This document shows positions 15,488 to 25,800 of a DNA stretch of 64,000 bases, piece by piece (position 1 is the stretch's first letter; every line of letters begins with the position of its first letter). A program made the translations under genes and the position numbers. A model generated the notes under the pieces. That model worked only from the letters and a program-made list of their open reading frames with translations, was not told the DNA's origin and searched no databases. This DNA is from Neobacillus rhizosphaerae (GTDB taxonomy: Bacteria > Bacillota > Bacilli > Bacillales > Cytobacillaceae): the NCBI RefSeq assembly GCF_937468385.1, contig NZ_CALBWS010000001.1, forward strand, positions 186,001 through 250,000, written 5' to 3'.

Positions 15488-16462
15488 CTAATAACCTTTC
15501 AATCGATCTAACACTACTTGGGTGAATTTCTCCAGTTCTTCATAGTTAGGTGAATGGGCTGAATTTTCAAAGGAAATCCATTCTTTACTCGGTGCTACCA
15601 ATTGGTCAAAGAATGCTTGTGTTGGGGCGTGAGGCACCGTTAAGTCATGTTTACCCATAATCATGGTAATCGGCACTTCAACTTTTTGAATAATATTTTT
15701 CAAATCAAGTTCTCTTAATTCATTAATCATCGTTTTCATACTAAATAGCTGTCCTTTTACATGGTTAATTGCATCGAAAAAGGTGTATTCTTTACTCTTA
15801 AGTAGTTTTCTAATGAATTCCTTTACTAACTTTCCGTCATGGGAGATACCGCCTCCAAATAACTCTAGATATTTCTGATGTACCTTGTCATGTTTTAGAC
15901 TGTTCCATGGTGGTTTTCCTATTTGTGTTAACTCTTTTATCGCCTTTTGGTCGTTTAATTCCGTTGCCTTTTTCAATATTAATTCGTATGACAATTCTTC
16001 AGTCGCTTTCATGCTAGCAACCTGAGCAACACCAAAATAGTGTGTAAAATGTTCAGGGTGTACGTGAATTGCTAACAAACCCAGCATACTTCCCCAAGAA
16101 TGACCTATTAAGAAAATGCTCTCTTTTTGATATGCTTTTTTCAAATAAGTTGTTACCTCAATCGTATCGGATAAAAATTGATCAACCGTCATCGTTTCCT
16201 TTGGAAGATTTTTGGAATATGATAATCCCGCTCCCCTTTGGTCCCAATTCACAACAATGAAATGTTTTTCAAGCTCTTGTTGATAATCTCTATTAAAACC
16301 AATTTGTGCTGCACCAGGTCCACCGTGTATCATTAACAATAACGGATTGTTTTTATTTTCCCCTCTTATTAACAGCCATTGGTCCACACCACCAATAGTA
16401 AGCTTTTTTAATTCTGCTACTGAGTTACTACCTTCTATCTTTGGTGTATATCTTTTAAACAT
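15488..16462 (-). CDS. Alpha/beta hydrolase, proline iminopeptidase-like
   Basis: A 324-residue cytosolic hydrolase. It has the oxyanion motif HGGPGA, a following WDQRGAGLS, the nucleophile elbow GHSWGS, the acid in GKHDLTVP and the His in NSAHSPNYE, so the catalytic triad is complete. HGGPG plus WDQRG is typical of the prolyl iminopeptidase S33 group; substrate is not certain. I chose ATG 16462 (AGGGGAA ahead) over the ATG at 16510. Confidence 0.88.
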   Translation of the reverse strand: MFKRYTPKIEGSNSVAELKKLTIGGVDQWLLIRGENKNNPLLLMIHGGPGAAQIGFNRDYQQELEKHFIVVNWDQRGAGLSYSKNLPKETMTVDQFLSDTIEVTTYLKKAYQKESIFLIGHSWGSMLGLLAIHVHPEHFTHYFGVAQVASMKATEELSYELILKKATELNDQKAIKELTQIGKPPWNSLKHDKVHQKYLELFGGGISHDGKLVKEFIRKLLKSKEYTFFDAINHVKGQLFSMKTMINELRELDLKNIIQKVEVPITMIMGKHDLTVPHAPTQAFFDQLVAPSKEWISFENSAHSPNYEELEKFTQVVLDRLKGY

Positions 16463-16557
16463 ATAGGTTCCCCTTTTCCGAATTAGTTCTATTTTCTCAT
16501 GCTCCGGCATTAAATTGAAGCGAAATGATTGATTTTCGGTAGGAGGTTAATAAATAT

Positions 16558-16728
16558 ATGGATGGAAATTATGTAAATATTATTTACGTTTAAAACAGTC
16601 ATCCTTATAAAAGGGACGAGTGTAATAGTGTGGGAAATCAAGTTTCTTTTGTTGCTTTTCCTAATGGGACAATTAAAGCGAGCAACTGCCATCCAGTTGT
16701 TCTGGTAAAGCAATTTAAGAAACGCTAG
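16558..16728 (+). pseudogene. Small gene with one in-frame stop
   Basis: AGGAGG at 16541 is well placed for ATG 16558. The frame reads 11 codons (MDGNYVNIIYV), then TAA at 16591, then 44 further open codons in the same frame (HPYKRDECNSVGNQVSFVAF, PNGTIKASNCHPVVLV) to TAG at 16728. The good start and the coherent frame after the stop suggest a 56-residue gene broken by a single substitution. I cannot name the protein. Confidence 0.5.
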
Positions 16729-16777
16729 CAAATGTACTAATACTTCATTTTTTTCCTTTTATTAAATCGTGCATTTG

Positions 16778-17350
16778 TTAAGGTTGAATATGATGGATTT
16801 TGATTCTGTTCCAAATTGATTTCCAGTTTTTCTTTTTTATTCGATTTTCATAAATGGCTGCTTGATCTATGTTTTCTGTGAAAAAGGGGGTAGGTTTAAC
16901 TTCCAAGTTTATTAAATCCATAATTCCGTGAGGAGCAGTTAGAATCAACTTGTCGTTTATGTCTAGTTTCACCCCTAGGGCAGTTGCTGTTTCAGGAAAT
17001 TTCGCAATCGCATCCACTGAGGAAGAATACGGCAACATGTTATTTCGAATATGCATCCGTGCCTCATTTTTTACTGACCAAGGTACATCTGGAAGGATCA
17101 TCCTTAGTTTCTCCTCATGTTTCTTCTCGTTTAATTCATCAAGATTGGTAGGATCAAAATAAATGACATCAACATCTGGAATAGAGGACCTTTCGTTTCT
17201 TTCGTGTAAAACATCCCAAATTTTCGACCGGACAAAGCCTGCACAGACCCAGCAATCAGGCAAATTCATTGACCGTACGGCTTTTAAAATATCCATCATC
17301 CATTTATCACTTTTTATCAGTTTACGTATTTCATTTTCAGTTTTAATCAA
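16778..17350 (-). CDS. Nucleotidyltransferase family protein (DUF925-like)
   Basis: A 190-residue protein with TTG start nine bases behind AAGGAG. The segment DCWVCAGFVRSKIWDVLH followed by IPDVDVIYFD matches a nucleotidyltransferase fold (GG/S-like loop and DxD metal ligands), as in the DUF925 group. Residues VDAIAKFPETATALGVKL fit the same family. It probably moves a nucleotide to an unknown acceptor. It is a single gene with a gap on both sides. Confidence 0.8.
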   Translation of the reverse strand: MIKTENEIRKLIKSDKWMMDILKAVRSMNLPDCWVCAGFVRSKIWDVLHERNERSSIPDVDVIYFDPTNLDELNEKKHEEKLRMILPDVPWSVKNEARMHIRNNMLPYSSSVDAIAKFPETATALGVKLDINDKLILTAPHGIMDLINLEVKPTPFFTENIDQAAIYENRIKKKNWKSIWNRIKIHHIQP

Positions 17351-17464
17351 AATAAAATTCTCCTTAAAGTCTTAAATTTCAAAAAATATTAAAAATCCTT
17401 GTTTACTACTTTGTTAATAAAAAAATTCTCTTTTCCAATTCACAATTCCTTCTTCTTCATAGAA

Positions 17465-17503
17465 AAATAAAAAGGCCACTCCTTTATTAGAGGAGAATGC
17501 CTT
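17465..17503 (-). terminator. Terminator of the secreted protein gene
   Basis: On the minus strand AAGGCATTCTCCT and AGGAGTGGCCTT pair around TCTAATAA and are followed by TTTATTTTTC. Confidence 0.85.
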
Positions 17504-17513
17504 GTCATAATAA

Positions 17514-18032
17514 TTAGTCATTGTTGTTATATTCCCTCTTTTCCTTCAAGTATTCCTTTTCACATTTTAACAGCTTATATTTAACAGCGTTACCTCCTTT
17601 CTTATTCTTCTCAATAACTTCCCATTTAAGATTGTTGAGCTTTAAATGTACCGCGACATTCGTATTATCCGGCTGTTTATAAAGCAAATAGGCTTCTGAA
17701 GGTTTGACAAACAATGTAGGCTTACCGCGGGAGGCGACAATAAATTGTTTATGTAATGACTGGTAATACTCGTCTATATCTTTTCCACCATAGATAAGAT
17801 TTGCTGCATCCAAATCTCTATCCGTTACCTCATGGTATGTATGATCATCAATATCCAAATTAAAACTTGAAATTATATCTTTCATTAACTCTTTATTGTA
17901 TTGCACATCTCGATTTTTCATATTTTCAATACATTCAGGTGATAGTCTGGGTAGTTCATCAGCCTGGGCTTTAAAGGAATTAAAACAAAGCGATACGTAA
18001 AGGCCTGCAATAATGAATGTTGTTTTTTTCAT
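17514..18032 (-). CDS. Secreted hypothetical protein
   Basis: A 172-residue protein with a Sec signal peptide (KKTTFIIAGLYVSLCFNSFK, likely cut after AQA). The mature part has two Cys (SPECIENM and LLKCEKEY) that could form a disulphide, and a charged C-terminus. ATG 18032 lies behind AGGGGTG. I do not recognise the family; no neighbouring gene hints at a role. Confidence 0.75.
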   Translation of the reverse strand: MKKTTFIIAGLYVSLCFNSFKAQADELPRLSPECIENMKNRDVQYNKELMKDIISSFNLDIDDHTYHEVTDRDLDAANLIYGGKDIDEYYQSLHKQFIVASRGKPTLFVKPSEAYLLYKQPDNTNVAVHLKLNNLKWEVIEKNKKGGNAVKYKLLKCEKEYLKEKREYNNND

Positions 18033-18115
18033 CAAAAAAAATCACCCCTAACAATGTATGAACATATTATTCTACATCACGGGATGATCTATACTATTTG
18101 AAAGTCTTTCATGAA

Positions 18116-18676
18116 CTATAATTCAATATTTTTTATTATTCTTGCCGGATTTCCCCCAACCACAACATTATCGGGTACATCCTTTGTAACCACTGCACCT
18201 GAAGCAATAACGACATTATTACCTATTTTAACTCCGGGGTTAATAATGGCTCTCCCGCCAATCCACACATTATCACCAATTTGTACTGGATCCCCAAACT
18301 CAACGCCAGAAATTCTCTCAACCGGGTTCAATGGATGCGTTGCTGTATAAATGTGAACACCCGGTGCTACCATACAATTCTTACCTATCCGAATCTCACA
18401 AACGTCTAAAAAAACACAATCGAAGTTTGCATAAAAATTCTCGCCAACATGAATGTTGAAACCGTAATCACAACGAAAGGTTGGCTCTATATATATATTT
18501 TCTCCTGTTGAACCAAACAATTCTTTTAAGAGTTCTGTCCGTTTGGCCCCCTCTGTTTCTAATGTAAGATTGTATAATCTTGTTAGTCTCCTTGCATTCT
18601 CACGTTCTTTTACAAGTTCTGAATCAGCAGCATTATAAAGTTCACCGTTGATCATCTTTTCTTTTTCTGTTTTCAT
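18116..18676 (-). CDS. maa: Maltose O-acetyltransferase
   Basis: A 186-residue hexapeptide-repeat acetyltransferase. The N-terminal Maa cap ([19 protein letters not shown]) precedes a left-handed beta helix with repeated [LIV]-G-x4 units ([40 protein letters not shown]). The catalytic His is in YTATHPL. The enzyme acetylates maltose, glucose or related sugars with acetyl-CoA. It has AGGAG before ATG and usual length. It stands alone. Confidence 0.92.
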   Translation of the reverse strand: MKTEKEKMINGELYNAADSELVKERENARRLTRLYNLTLETEGAKRTELLKELFGSTGENIYIEPTFRCDYGFNIHVGENFYANFDCVFLDVCEIRIGKNCMVAPGVHIYTATHPLNPVERISGVEFGDPVQIGDNVWIGGRAIINPGVKIGNNVVIASGAVVTKDVPDNVVVGGNPARIIKNIEL

Positions 18677-18757
18677 GACACGGTCTCCTAAAGTTAAATT
18701 TTTCCTTTCAATTTATCAAACTTATCATAATTCCATTAAATGTACTTTAGTTACGAT

Positions 18758-19078
18758 TTAAGGAGCAAAAGGGACAAAATATCTAAACATAAAACTTATG
18801 AACGCAAGTACTGAAATCGTACAAATAGAAGCAAGATGTAAAAATATAAATAGGATTTTCATTTTTCCTTTGACAAAAAACGAGTAAATGAAACCAAATA
18901 CTGGATTCAAGATTAAAAACGGTAAGGCAATAGCAATAAAAACCTTTCCAATCATATGGATGATTTTTGAATCAAAACCTGCCAAATTTAGCAAACCCAA
19001 TAATAAAATGGTCACAATAATCGTTGCAATCAGAGATGTAAATGAAACCTTTAAGGCATTTTTGAAAAAAACTTTCAT
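18758..19078 (-). CDS. Small membrane protein
   Basis: A 106-residue protein with three membrane segments (FTSLIATIIVTILLLGLLN, VFIAIALPFLILNPVFGFIY, ILFIFLHLASICTISVLAFI). AAGGAG lies ahead of ATG. No family is recognised. The next gene in the same direction, DUF2812, ends 136 bases upstream, so a link is uncertain. Confidence 0.7.
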   Translation of the reverse strand: MKVFFKNALKVSFTSLIATIIVTILLLGLLNLAGFDSKIIHMIGKVFIAIALPFLILNPVFGFIYSFFVKGKMKILFIFLHLASICTISVLAFISFMFRYFVPFAP

Positions 19079-19213
19079 AAAATACTCCTTTCCTACAGTG
19101 CACTATTTATTTATTCTCCAATGAGGAAAGGATTACCTCTTTATCCCATTAATTTCACGTACCATAAAGAGTAAAAAGAATGGAATCTCCACTCTGGTCT
19201 TTGCCCTTTATTT

Positions 19214-20416
19214 TCAACCAACCTGCTTTGTTAATCGCCTGTAATACATCCATGTCCTGATTGAATAGCTCCCAAAAGACAGAATGGCTATTAACATAAT
19301 AACCATGCTAAAAATTTGCAATTTATCTAGTTTGTGATGACTAATCATTTCTAAACCCAAACATAAATTAAACAGATAGGCAATAATTAAAGGAAGGAAC
19401 AAACATGTATAGGCGATAGCAATCTTTCTGGCATGTTTTAATTGATTAGTTTTATCGCTATAAATTTGTGGCCGTTCTTCGTCCTCTGAATATTCACGGC
19501 TCCAGATCGACCATTTTTGTAATGATCCAAGTGAGCTGAAAACACTTTTCCAGCCCGCATCTCTGTGGATATCAAAGTAGCTTTCATCGGCAATGTTTTG
19601 ATAATCTGCACAATAACTTACCTTTCGCGGGTGCCCAATTAGAAAATGAAAGGTCGTTCCTGCTTTACTGACTCGGTAGAGATTATATCCTTCTTCCTCC
19701 ATTTTTTCGAGCCACTTCTCTAGTTTATCCGGAGCATACATCCATCCAAGCTTTCTTTTTTTAACCAGTTGTCCGGAACGCTTTAACTGCCTTTCTTCCA
19801 CTTTGCTTAGTTTTTTTTCACCTTGGGTCTTACCGAAAAATTCATCTCTATTTATTTTTTCATTCATTAATTTTTTATTTGTCCGATGAATTTTAATAAC
19901 AGAATAAAGTGAAAGTGCGAATGTGGCTATAACGGCACCAAAATATAAATAAGTGAAAATCCAATATGGACTTTCTTCAACCTCAACTTGGGAATCTGCA
20001 GAAAATAGAATTAGTCCAAATATACTTAGAAAAAATACTGCCATAATTGAAAAATATAATACTATGCCACCGAAAATATACATAATGATTCGATTATGTT
20101 TAATAATTCCTTCCCGGACAGGGGAGGTTTTAATTTGCTCCAGTGGCTTTTCATTAACCGTTACAAACCAGTTGCCAGTCCGTAAAACCTTTGTCCATCC
20201 CTCTGCTATTAGCCCTTTCGAAAGTGACTCCCCTTGCATTTTATCGTACCCGATTCGGTACATTAGCTTCTTAGGCTCGCCTTGTTGAAAGAAAAAGCAA
20301 CGTGTTAAGCGATTGACCTTTACTAAAAAATAACCGTCTTCTGCCATTGACGAGAGCCATTTTTCTGTTTTTTGTACATCATAACTCCAGTATGGCCTCA
20401 ATACTTTTTTGATCAT
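19214..20416 (-). CDS. DUF2812 family membrane protein (two domains)
   Basis: A 400-residue protein with two related cytosolic segments, each followed by membrane helices. The first starts RPYWSYDVQKTEKWLSSMAE and DGYFLVKVNRLTRCFFFQQG; the second repeats the theme (MYAPDKLEKWLEKMEEEGYN, GTTFHFLIGHPRKVSYCADY). This is the DUF2812 pattern. Its start overlaps the PadR stop by ATGA, so both are co-translated. DUF2812 proteins are usually found beside PadR regulators; the function is not known to me. Confidence 0.85.
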   Translation of the reverse strand: MIKKVLRPYWSYDVQKTEKWLSSMAEDGYFLVKVNRLTRCFFFQQGEPKKLMYRIGYDKMQGESLSKGLIAEGWTKVLRTGNWFVTVNEKPLEQIKTSPVREGIIKHNRIIMYIFGGIVLYFSIMAVFFLSIFGLILFSADSQVEVEESPYWIFTYLYFGAVIATFALSLYSVIKIHRTNKKLMNEKINRDEFFGKTQGEKKLSKVEERQLKRSGQLVKKRKLGWMYAPDKLEKWLEKMEEEGYNLYRVSKAGTTFHFLIGHPRKVSYCADYQNIADESYFDIHRDAGWKSVFSSLGSLQKWSIWSREYSEDEERPQIYSDKTNQLKHARKIAIAYTCLFLPLIIAYLFNLCLGLEMISHHKLDKLQIFSMVIMLIAILSFGSYSIRTWMYYRRLTKQVG

Positions 20417-20742
20417 AAAAAATCCCCCTCAAATTTCAATGCATTCTGGTGAAGTTCCTTGAGTCTACTAATCTCGGCAGTGATTAATTTTTTCCCTGTA
20501 TCTGTTACTTCATAAACTGTTTTCCTTTCCTCGTCAGCAAATACCGTAATGATTCCATCTTTTTGCATTTTCGTTAACGTTCCGTATACGGTCCCAGATC
20601 CTAATAAGATTCTTGAGTTTGTAATGTCTTCTACATGTTTAACAATTCCGTAACCGTGGCGCGGTTCCGTTAGCGATAAAAGAATATAGAACGCCGTTTC
20701 TGTCATCGGTACATATTTTTTTAAAACTTTATCAATATCCAA
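20413..20742 (-). CDS. PadR family transcriptional regulator
   Basis: A 109-residue repressor. The PadR winged helix is clear (TETAFYILLSLTEPRHGYGI, SGTVYGTLTKMQKDGIITVF). I prefer TTG 20742, eight bases behind GGGAGG, to GTG 20751, which lies too close. It forms a two-gene operon with DUF2812. An inverted repeat ATATGTC/GACATAT at 20807 to 20843 upstream is a likely operator, since PadR sites commonly have ATGT/ACAT half-sites. Confidence 0.9.
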   Translation of the reverse strand: MDIDKVLKKYVPMTETAFYILLSLTEPRHGYGIVKHVEDITNSRILLGSGTVYGTLTKMQKDGIITVFADEERKTVYEVTDTGKKLITAEISRLKELHQNALKFEGDFL

Positions 20743-20806
20743 AATCCTCACCTCCCAATTCTAGGTTCTATGTATGGTGAAATGGTTGAAACTATGTCAT
20801 AAATAG

Positions 20807-20843
20807 ATATGTCTCGTCATGACTATATCACGTTGTGACATAT
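20807..20843. promoter_or_regulatory. Putative PadR operator
   Basis: The arms ATATGTC and GACATAT are separated by 23 bases, 65 bases upstream of the padR start. A smaller GTCATGAC palindrome lies between them. Confidence 0.5.
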
Positions 20844-21003
20844 TAATCAATACCATAACTTCCAAAATATTCATAGGAAATGTTACTTAACAATGAGGTA
20901 ATCGAATATTTTTAAAAAGTCATGGTATAATTAAAAATATTGATTTTTCAGAAAATAAACATAACAACTTTTGGAAAAATCGTTATGAAATGGGGGATGA
21001 AGT

Positions 21004-22659
21004 TTGAATTTTGACGTGATTGTGATTGGGGCCGGACTTGCTGGTTTAGTGGCAACTGCTGAACTCGCAGATGCAGGTAAGAAAGTGCTCCTTTTAGATC
21101 AGGAACCGGAAGCATCTTTTGGGGGACAGGCATGGTGGTCGTTTGGTGGATTATTCCTCGTCGATTCACCCGAACAGCGAAGGATGGGCATCAAGGATTC
21201 CCTTGAACTTGCCTGGCAAGACTGGTTAGGAGCCGCTGGCTTTGACCGAGAAGAAGACGAGGATTACTGGGGGAAAAAGTGGGCTGCGGCCTATGTTGAT
21301 TTTGCTGCGGGTGAAAAACGCAAATGGCTATATGAAATGGGGGTCCGATTTTTTCCAGTGGTGGGCTGGGCAGAGCGTGGAGGATACCTTGCTGAGGGGC
21401 ATGGCAACTCCGTACCAAGATTTCACATTGTTTGGGGAACAGGCCCTGGAATAATAAAACCCTTCGAGGATCGAGTTCGTAAAGCGATGGAAAAGGGTCT
21501 TGTCGATTACCGTCCACGTCATCGTGTGAATGAATTATTAACGGAAAATGGTACCGTTATTGGAGCCAGTGGAGATATACTCGTTCACAGCTCCGCTGCT
21601 CGTGGGGAAGCAAGTTCCCGTGAGACGATAGGAGATTTTGAGTTTCATGCCCAAGCTGTGATGGTAACTAGCGGCGGTATTGGTGGAAATCACGAACTGA
21701 TTAGAAAAAATTGGCCGGCACGACTTGGCGATGCACCCAAAAAAATGATTTCCGGTGTTCCTGAACATGTAGACGGCCGAATGCTGGCCATCACTGAAAA
21801 GGCAGGTGGCCGAATCGTCAATCGAGACCGAATGTGGCATTATACAGAAGGCATTAAAAACTGGAATTCAGTTTGGCCAATGCATGGTATTCGGATTCTT
21901 CCAGGTCCCTCTTCCCTATGGCTTGATGCAACAGGAAAGCGGTTTCCGGCACCGAACTTTCCAGGCTTCGACACATTAGGAACTCTTGATGCCATTATGC
22001 AGACTGGTTTTGATTATTCGTGGTTCATTTTAACAAAGAAAATTATTGAAAAAGAGTTTGCCTTATCAGGGTCCGAGCAAAATCCTGACTTAACGGGAAA
22101 GAGTATTAAAAAAGTGTTAGGTCGCGTCCTTCCTGGCCCGACCGCTCCTGTAAAAGCATTCATGGATAAAGGTGAGGACTTTGTTATTGCCAATACTTTG
22201 CCGGAACTCATTGCCGGAATGAACAAGCTCACCGGTGAAAACTTACTCAATCTTGCTGACATTGAGCGGCAAATTCATGCTAGAGACAGAGAGATAGAAA
22301 ACAAATTTACAAAAGATTTGCAAATAACCGCCATGCGCGGTGCGCGGAATTATTTGGGCGACAAACTGATTAGAGTAGCATCTCCACATAAGATTCTTGA
22401 TCCAAAAATGGGTCCATTAATTGCTGTCCGCCTAAACATCGTCAGTCGAAAAACGCTTGGCGGACTACAAACTGACTTATCCGGTAGAGTCCTAGATACA
22501 TCTGGAAACCCAGTTCCAGGTCTCTATTCTGCTGGGGAAGTTTCCGGGTTTGGCGGGGGCGGCATTCATGGTTATCGCTCCCTAGAAGGAACATTCGTCG
22601 GTGGCTGCCTGTTTACAGGGAGGCAGGCTGGACGTGCTCTTGCGAAGGAATTAGGGTAA
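21004..22659 (+). CDS. FAD-binding dehydrogenase (KstD-like)
   Basis: A 551-residue flavoprotein. The N-terminus is a dinucleotide-binding fold (IVIGAGLAGLVATAELADAG) and the C-terminus has the second FAD contact (PGLYSAGEVSGFGGGGIHGY, RSLEGTFVGGCLFTGRQAGR). This places it in the FAD-binding dehydrogenase group related to fumarate reductase flavoproteins and 3-ketosteroid dehydrogenase, with an unusual length near 550. The substrate is unknown. TTG start behind GGGGGATGAAG. No partner gene adjoins. Confidence 0.87.
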   Translation: MNFDVIVIGAGLAGLVATAELADAGKKVLLLDQEPEASFGGQAWWSFGGLFLVDSPEQRRMGIKDSLELAWQDWLGAAGFDREEDEDYWGKKWAAAYVDFAAGEKRKWLYEMGVRFFPVVGWAERGGYLAEGHGNSVPRFHIVWGTGPGIIKPFEDRVRKAMEKGLVDYRPRHRVNELLTENGTVIGASGDILVHSSAARGEASSRETIGDFEFHAQAVMVTSGGIGGNHELIRKNWPARLGDAPKKMISGVPEHVDGRMLAITEKAGGRIVNRDRMWHYTEGIKNWNSVWPMHGIRILPGPSSLWLDATGKRFPAPNFPGFDTLGTLDAIMQTGFDYSWFILTKKIIEKEFALSGSEQNPDLTGKSIKKVLGRVLPGPTAPVKAFMDKGEDFVIANTLPELIAGMNKLTGENLLNLADIERQIHARDREIENKFTKDLQITAMRGARNYLGDKLIRVASPHKILDPKMGPLIAVRLNIVSRKTLGGLQTDLSGRVLDTSGNPVPGLYSAGEVSGFGGGGIHGYRSLEGTFVGGCLFTGRQAGRALAKELG

Positions 22660-22820
22660 CATCCTTAAACAAGCGAAAAGGCTGTCTTAAAATGTCATTA
22701 ATTTATGATGATTTCGAGGTAGCCTTAAATTTGCTTGATAGTAGTAAGAAGGTTGGAATTTTTGTTTTGCTGATATAATCTATTTTTTTCTGATAAATCG
22801 TGTTGATCCTCTTAAAATAT

Positions 22821-22870
22821 AAAAAAGAGTATTCCCAAAGACTCACCTTTAGGGATATACTCTTTTTTTT
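22821..22870. terminator. Bidirectional terminator between FAD dehydrogenase and sbcC
   Basis: AAGAGTATTCCC and GGGATATACTCTT form a stem with A-run before and T-run after, so it serves both converging genes. Confidence 0.85.
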
Positions 22871-22878
22871 CTGAGGAT

Positions 22879-25800
22879 TTAATTTGTAAACATAAATTCT
22901 GTCTTACTACCAGCCTGATCTGCAATAACTTCGAGTCTGACATCCATTCTTTCTTTTAATTCCGGAACGTGTGAAATAATTCCGACCAAACGTCCGCTGC
23001 TCTGGATATCCATTAATGCTTCAATAGCTTGATCAAGTGATTCGGGATCCAGCGTACCAAACCCTTCATCGATAAACATCGTCTCCAGAGATACCCCCCC
23101 TGCATAATTTTGTACAACATCAGCTAGACCCAATGCTAACGATAAAGATGCCTTAAAGCTTTCACCACCCGATAGGGTTTTAACATGGCGTTCTTGGCCA
23201 GTATATTGGTCAAACACAAGTAATTCTAAACCACTTTGTGCATTTCCTTTAGACCGATCTGTTTTTCTTAATAACTGAAAACGTCCAGATGTCATTTTTC
23301 TTAAACGAACATTCGCTTCTCGTAAAATATCATCTAAAAAGGCAGCTAGTACATATCGTTCAAAGGTGATTCGGAAATTATTTTGACCCTTTGTTATCTC
23401 ATATAAATGGCCAATAAGTTTGTAACGCTCCTCAAGCACCTTCATATTTTCATTCAATTGTTTCACCCGGCCATAAATTTCTTCGTTGTCCCGCTTTTTA
23501 ACAAATAGATCATTATGCTTTTGATTAAGTTCTTCAATTTCATGTCCTAGCTTTGAAAGCTCAACCTTTAATCCCTCAACATCCGGTGTTTTTACATCTG
23601 TCAAAAATTCCATTAATTCATTCAATCGGTCAGAAACCGAGCGCAATTCTTCACGATAGCTGCGGATTTCAGTCTCAAGACTTCGGATTTCTCCTTCACT
23701 AAGTTTAGAAGAAGCATACATACCATATTTTTCAAAGCCTTCCTCTGACAATTTATGAATAAAGCTTTCACGTTCTGTAGCAAGCTCCTGCATTTTGTCG
23801 GTTAAGTGCTTTTCTGCATCTTGTAATCTTGCAGATTCATTGGAAAGCTTTTCTCTGACTTCCTGCAATTGCTTCTGTGCAACTTCAAGCTGTTTCACCA
23901 GTCTTTCATGCTGGTTTGTGGCAGCTAATAGTGCTTTTTCATATTCCGCTTCCGAACGCAGATTCTCAGGAATGACCTTCATCATTCTTGTTAAATTCGT
24001 TTTCTTCTCTGTGAATTGCACCGTTAAATCTGTTACTTCAGCCGTAAATTGTTGAATCGATTTTTGTAAAGTTCCCCTTTCGGATTCCCTTTTATCTAGG
24101 TCAATTTTCACTTGGTCCAGTAGCTTCATCTGTTTAGCAAGGTCCTTCTGAATTTGAAGAAGCGAGTTTTTGGCTGTAGCAACCTCTGTTTTTGCATATA
24201 GTAAATCCGTTTCGGTAAAATCGGCCCGGTAGGTACGAATTTCCTGCAGTATCTCTAATGCAGCTTCCTTTTGCGTTTTTTCATCTGATTGGCTCTGGTA
24301 AAGCTTTGCTTCATCTGCAGACTTTTCCTTTTCCCATTTAGCAACCTGATCTTTCGCGGCCTTCATATCCTTTTCATTTGGAATCCTTTCATCCTGCTGT
24401 AATACAGGGGACGGATGGTGCTCGGACCCACATACTGGGCATGCTTCTCCCTCTTGAAGTCTTGAAGCTAGGAGTGTGGCCTGACCATGGAACCATTTTC
24501 TCTCTAAATCCTCAACAAGTGCTTTCGCATCCTGTAATCTCGCTATAGTATTTTCATAATGTCCGGTTATCACCTTTAGATTTTGCTCTGTCGATTGATG
24601 ACGATCAAATAAGGTTTCATATTTTTCAAAGCGATCAAGTTCAGCTTGCAGCTTTTCAACCTGTCTCTCATTTTCTAAGTAGGTTAACTGTCCCTTTTCA
24701 ATCTCGGACTTTTGTTGTAAAAGGGATTTCATCATTTCTTCATTTTGTTCAAAATTTCTTTCTATGGTGTGCAGCTTTTCCTTAGTCGTTTTTAAGAAGG
24801 CCCCCTTCATTGCCGTTTCTTTAACCAAGGCAGCATAAGAATAAACATCCTCTTTGATCGTAACTAGATGATTCACTTCAGCAAGGGCTGCTTGCCGCTC
24901 ATTTTCCCTTTCCATTTCTTTTTGCTGCTGCGCCTCGTGCTGTTTAACAAGCCCGTTCAAGTTTTCTATTTTCACTTTTAATGTATGGATATCTTCTGTC
25001 AGCTTATCAGAATCCCGCTTTAAGCGATGGCAAAGCTCCTCTTGCTGCACCAATATTGCTGCTTTTTGCGCTCTCTGCACCTGCTGTTCTTTTTCAACAA
25101 TGAGATTCTTTTGAGATTCAAGATGTGCTTTTTGTTCTTTCAATTTTTCTTTTGCTTGTAGCTGTTTCAAAATCGCTTCAGCTTCAAAGAGCTGTTCCTT
25201 TAACCGGTCTTGCAGCTGAAGTTTATCTTTAAATAGGTTGTTTAATTGTTCAAGCATGTCACCCATCGTGGCAATTTCTAATTGTAACAGCGGCATAATA
25301 ATCGTGTCATTCACACTGTCAGCGTCAATATTGTCGCGGAGCTCACCATTTGTCACTGTATGAATGCGGCGAATGGCCTCATTTCTGGATTGAACCTGAT
25401 CCTCAACTGACCGTTTCAGCTCAGTCGCTTCTTCCTTCAGCCTGTCTTCGACCATTTTATACAACTGAGTATGGAACAATCGCTGCAGAATTACTTCTTT
25501 ATCCTTACTATCAGAGGTCAACAGCTTGCGGAATTCCCCCTGTGGAATCATCAAGATTTGCCGGAATTGGTTTGCATCGATTAACATGATTTCCTTAATT
25601 TTTTCCTCAACATCATTGATTTTAGAGGCCAGTAGTTTTTTCTCGCCATGTTCATCCCACATATACAACTCTGCTTTTGCTCCCAGCTGCGTATAGCCTT
25701 CACCTTTGTCTTTTTTCTTCGGTTGCTGAGGTGATCTTGTAATCGAATACACCTTATTTCGTAGGGTAAAGTCAAGTGAAACCTCTGTTAATAGGTCATC

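Noticed and set aside
16591..16593. Selenocysteine or recoded codon in the small gene at 16558
   Set aside because: The interrupting codon is TAA, not TGA.
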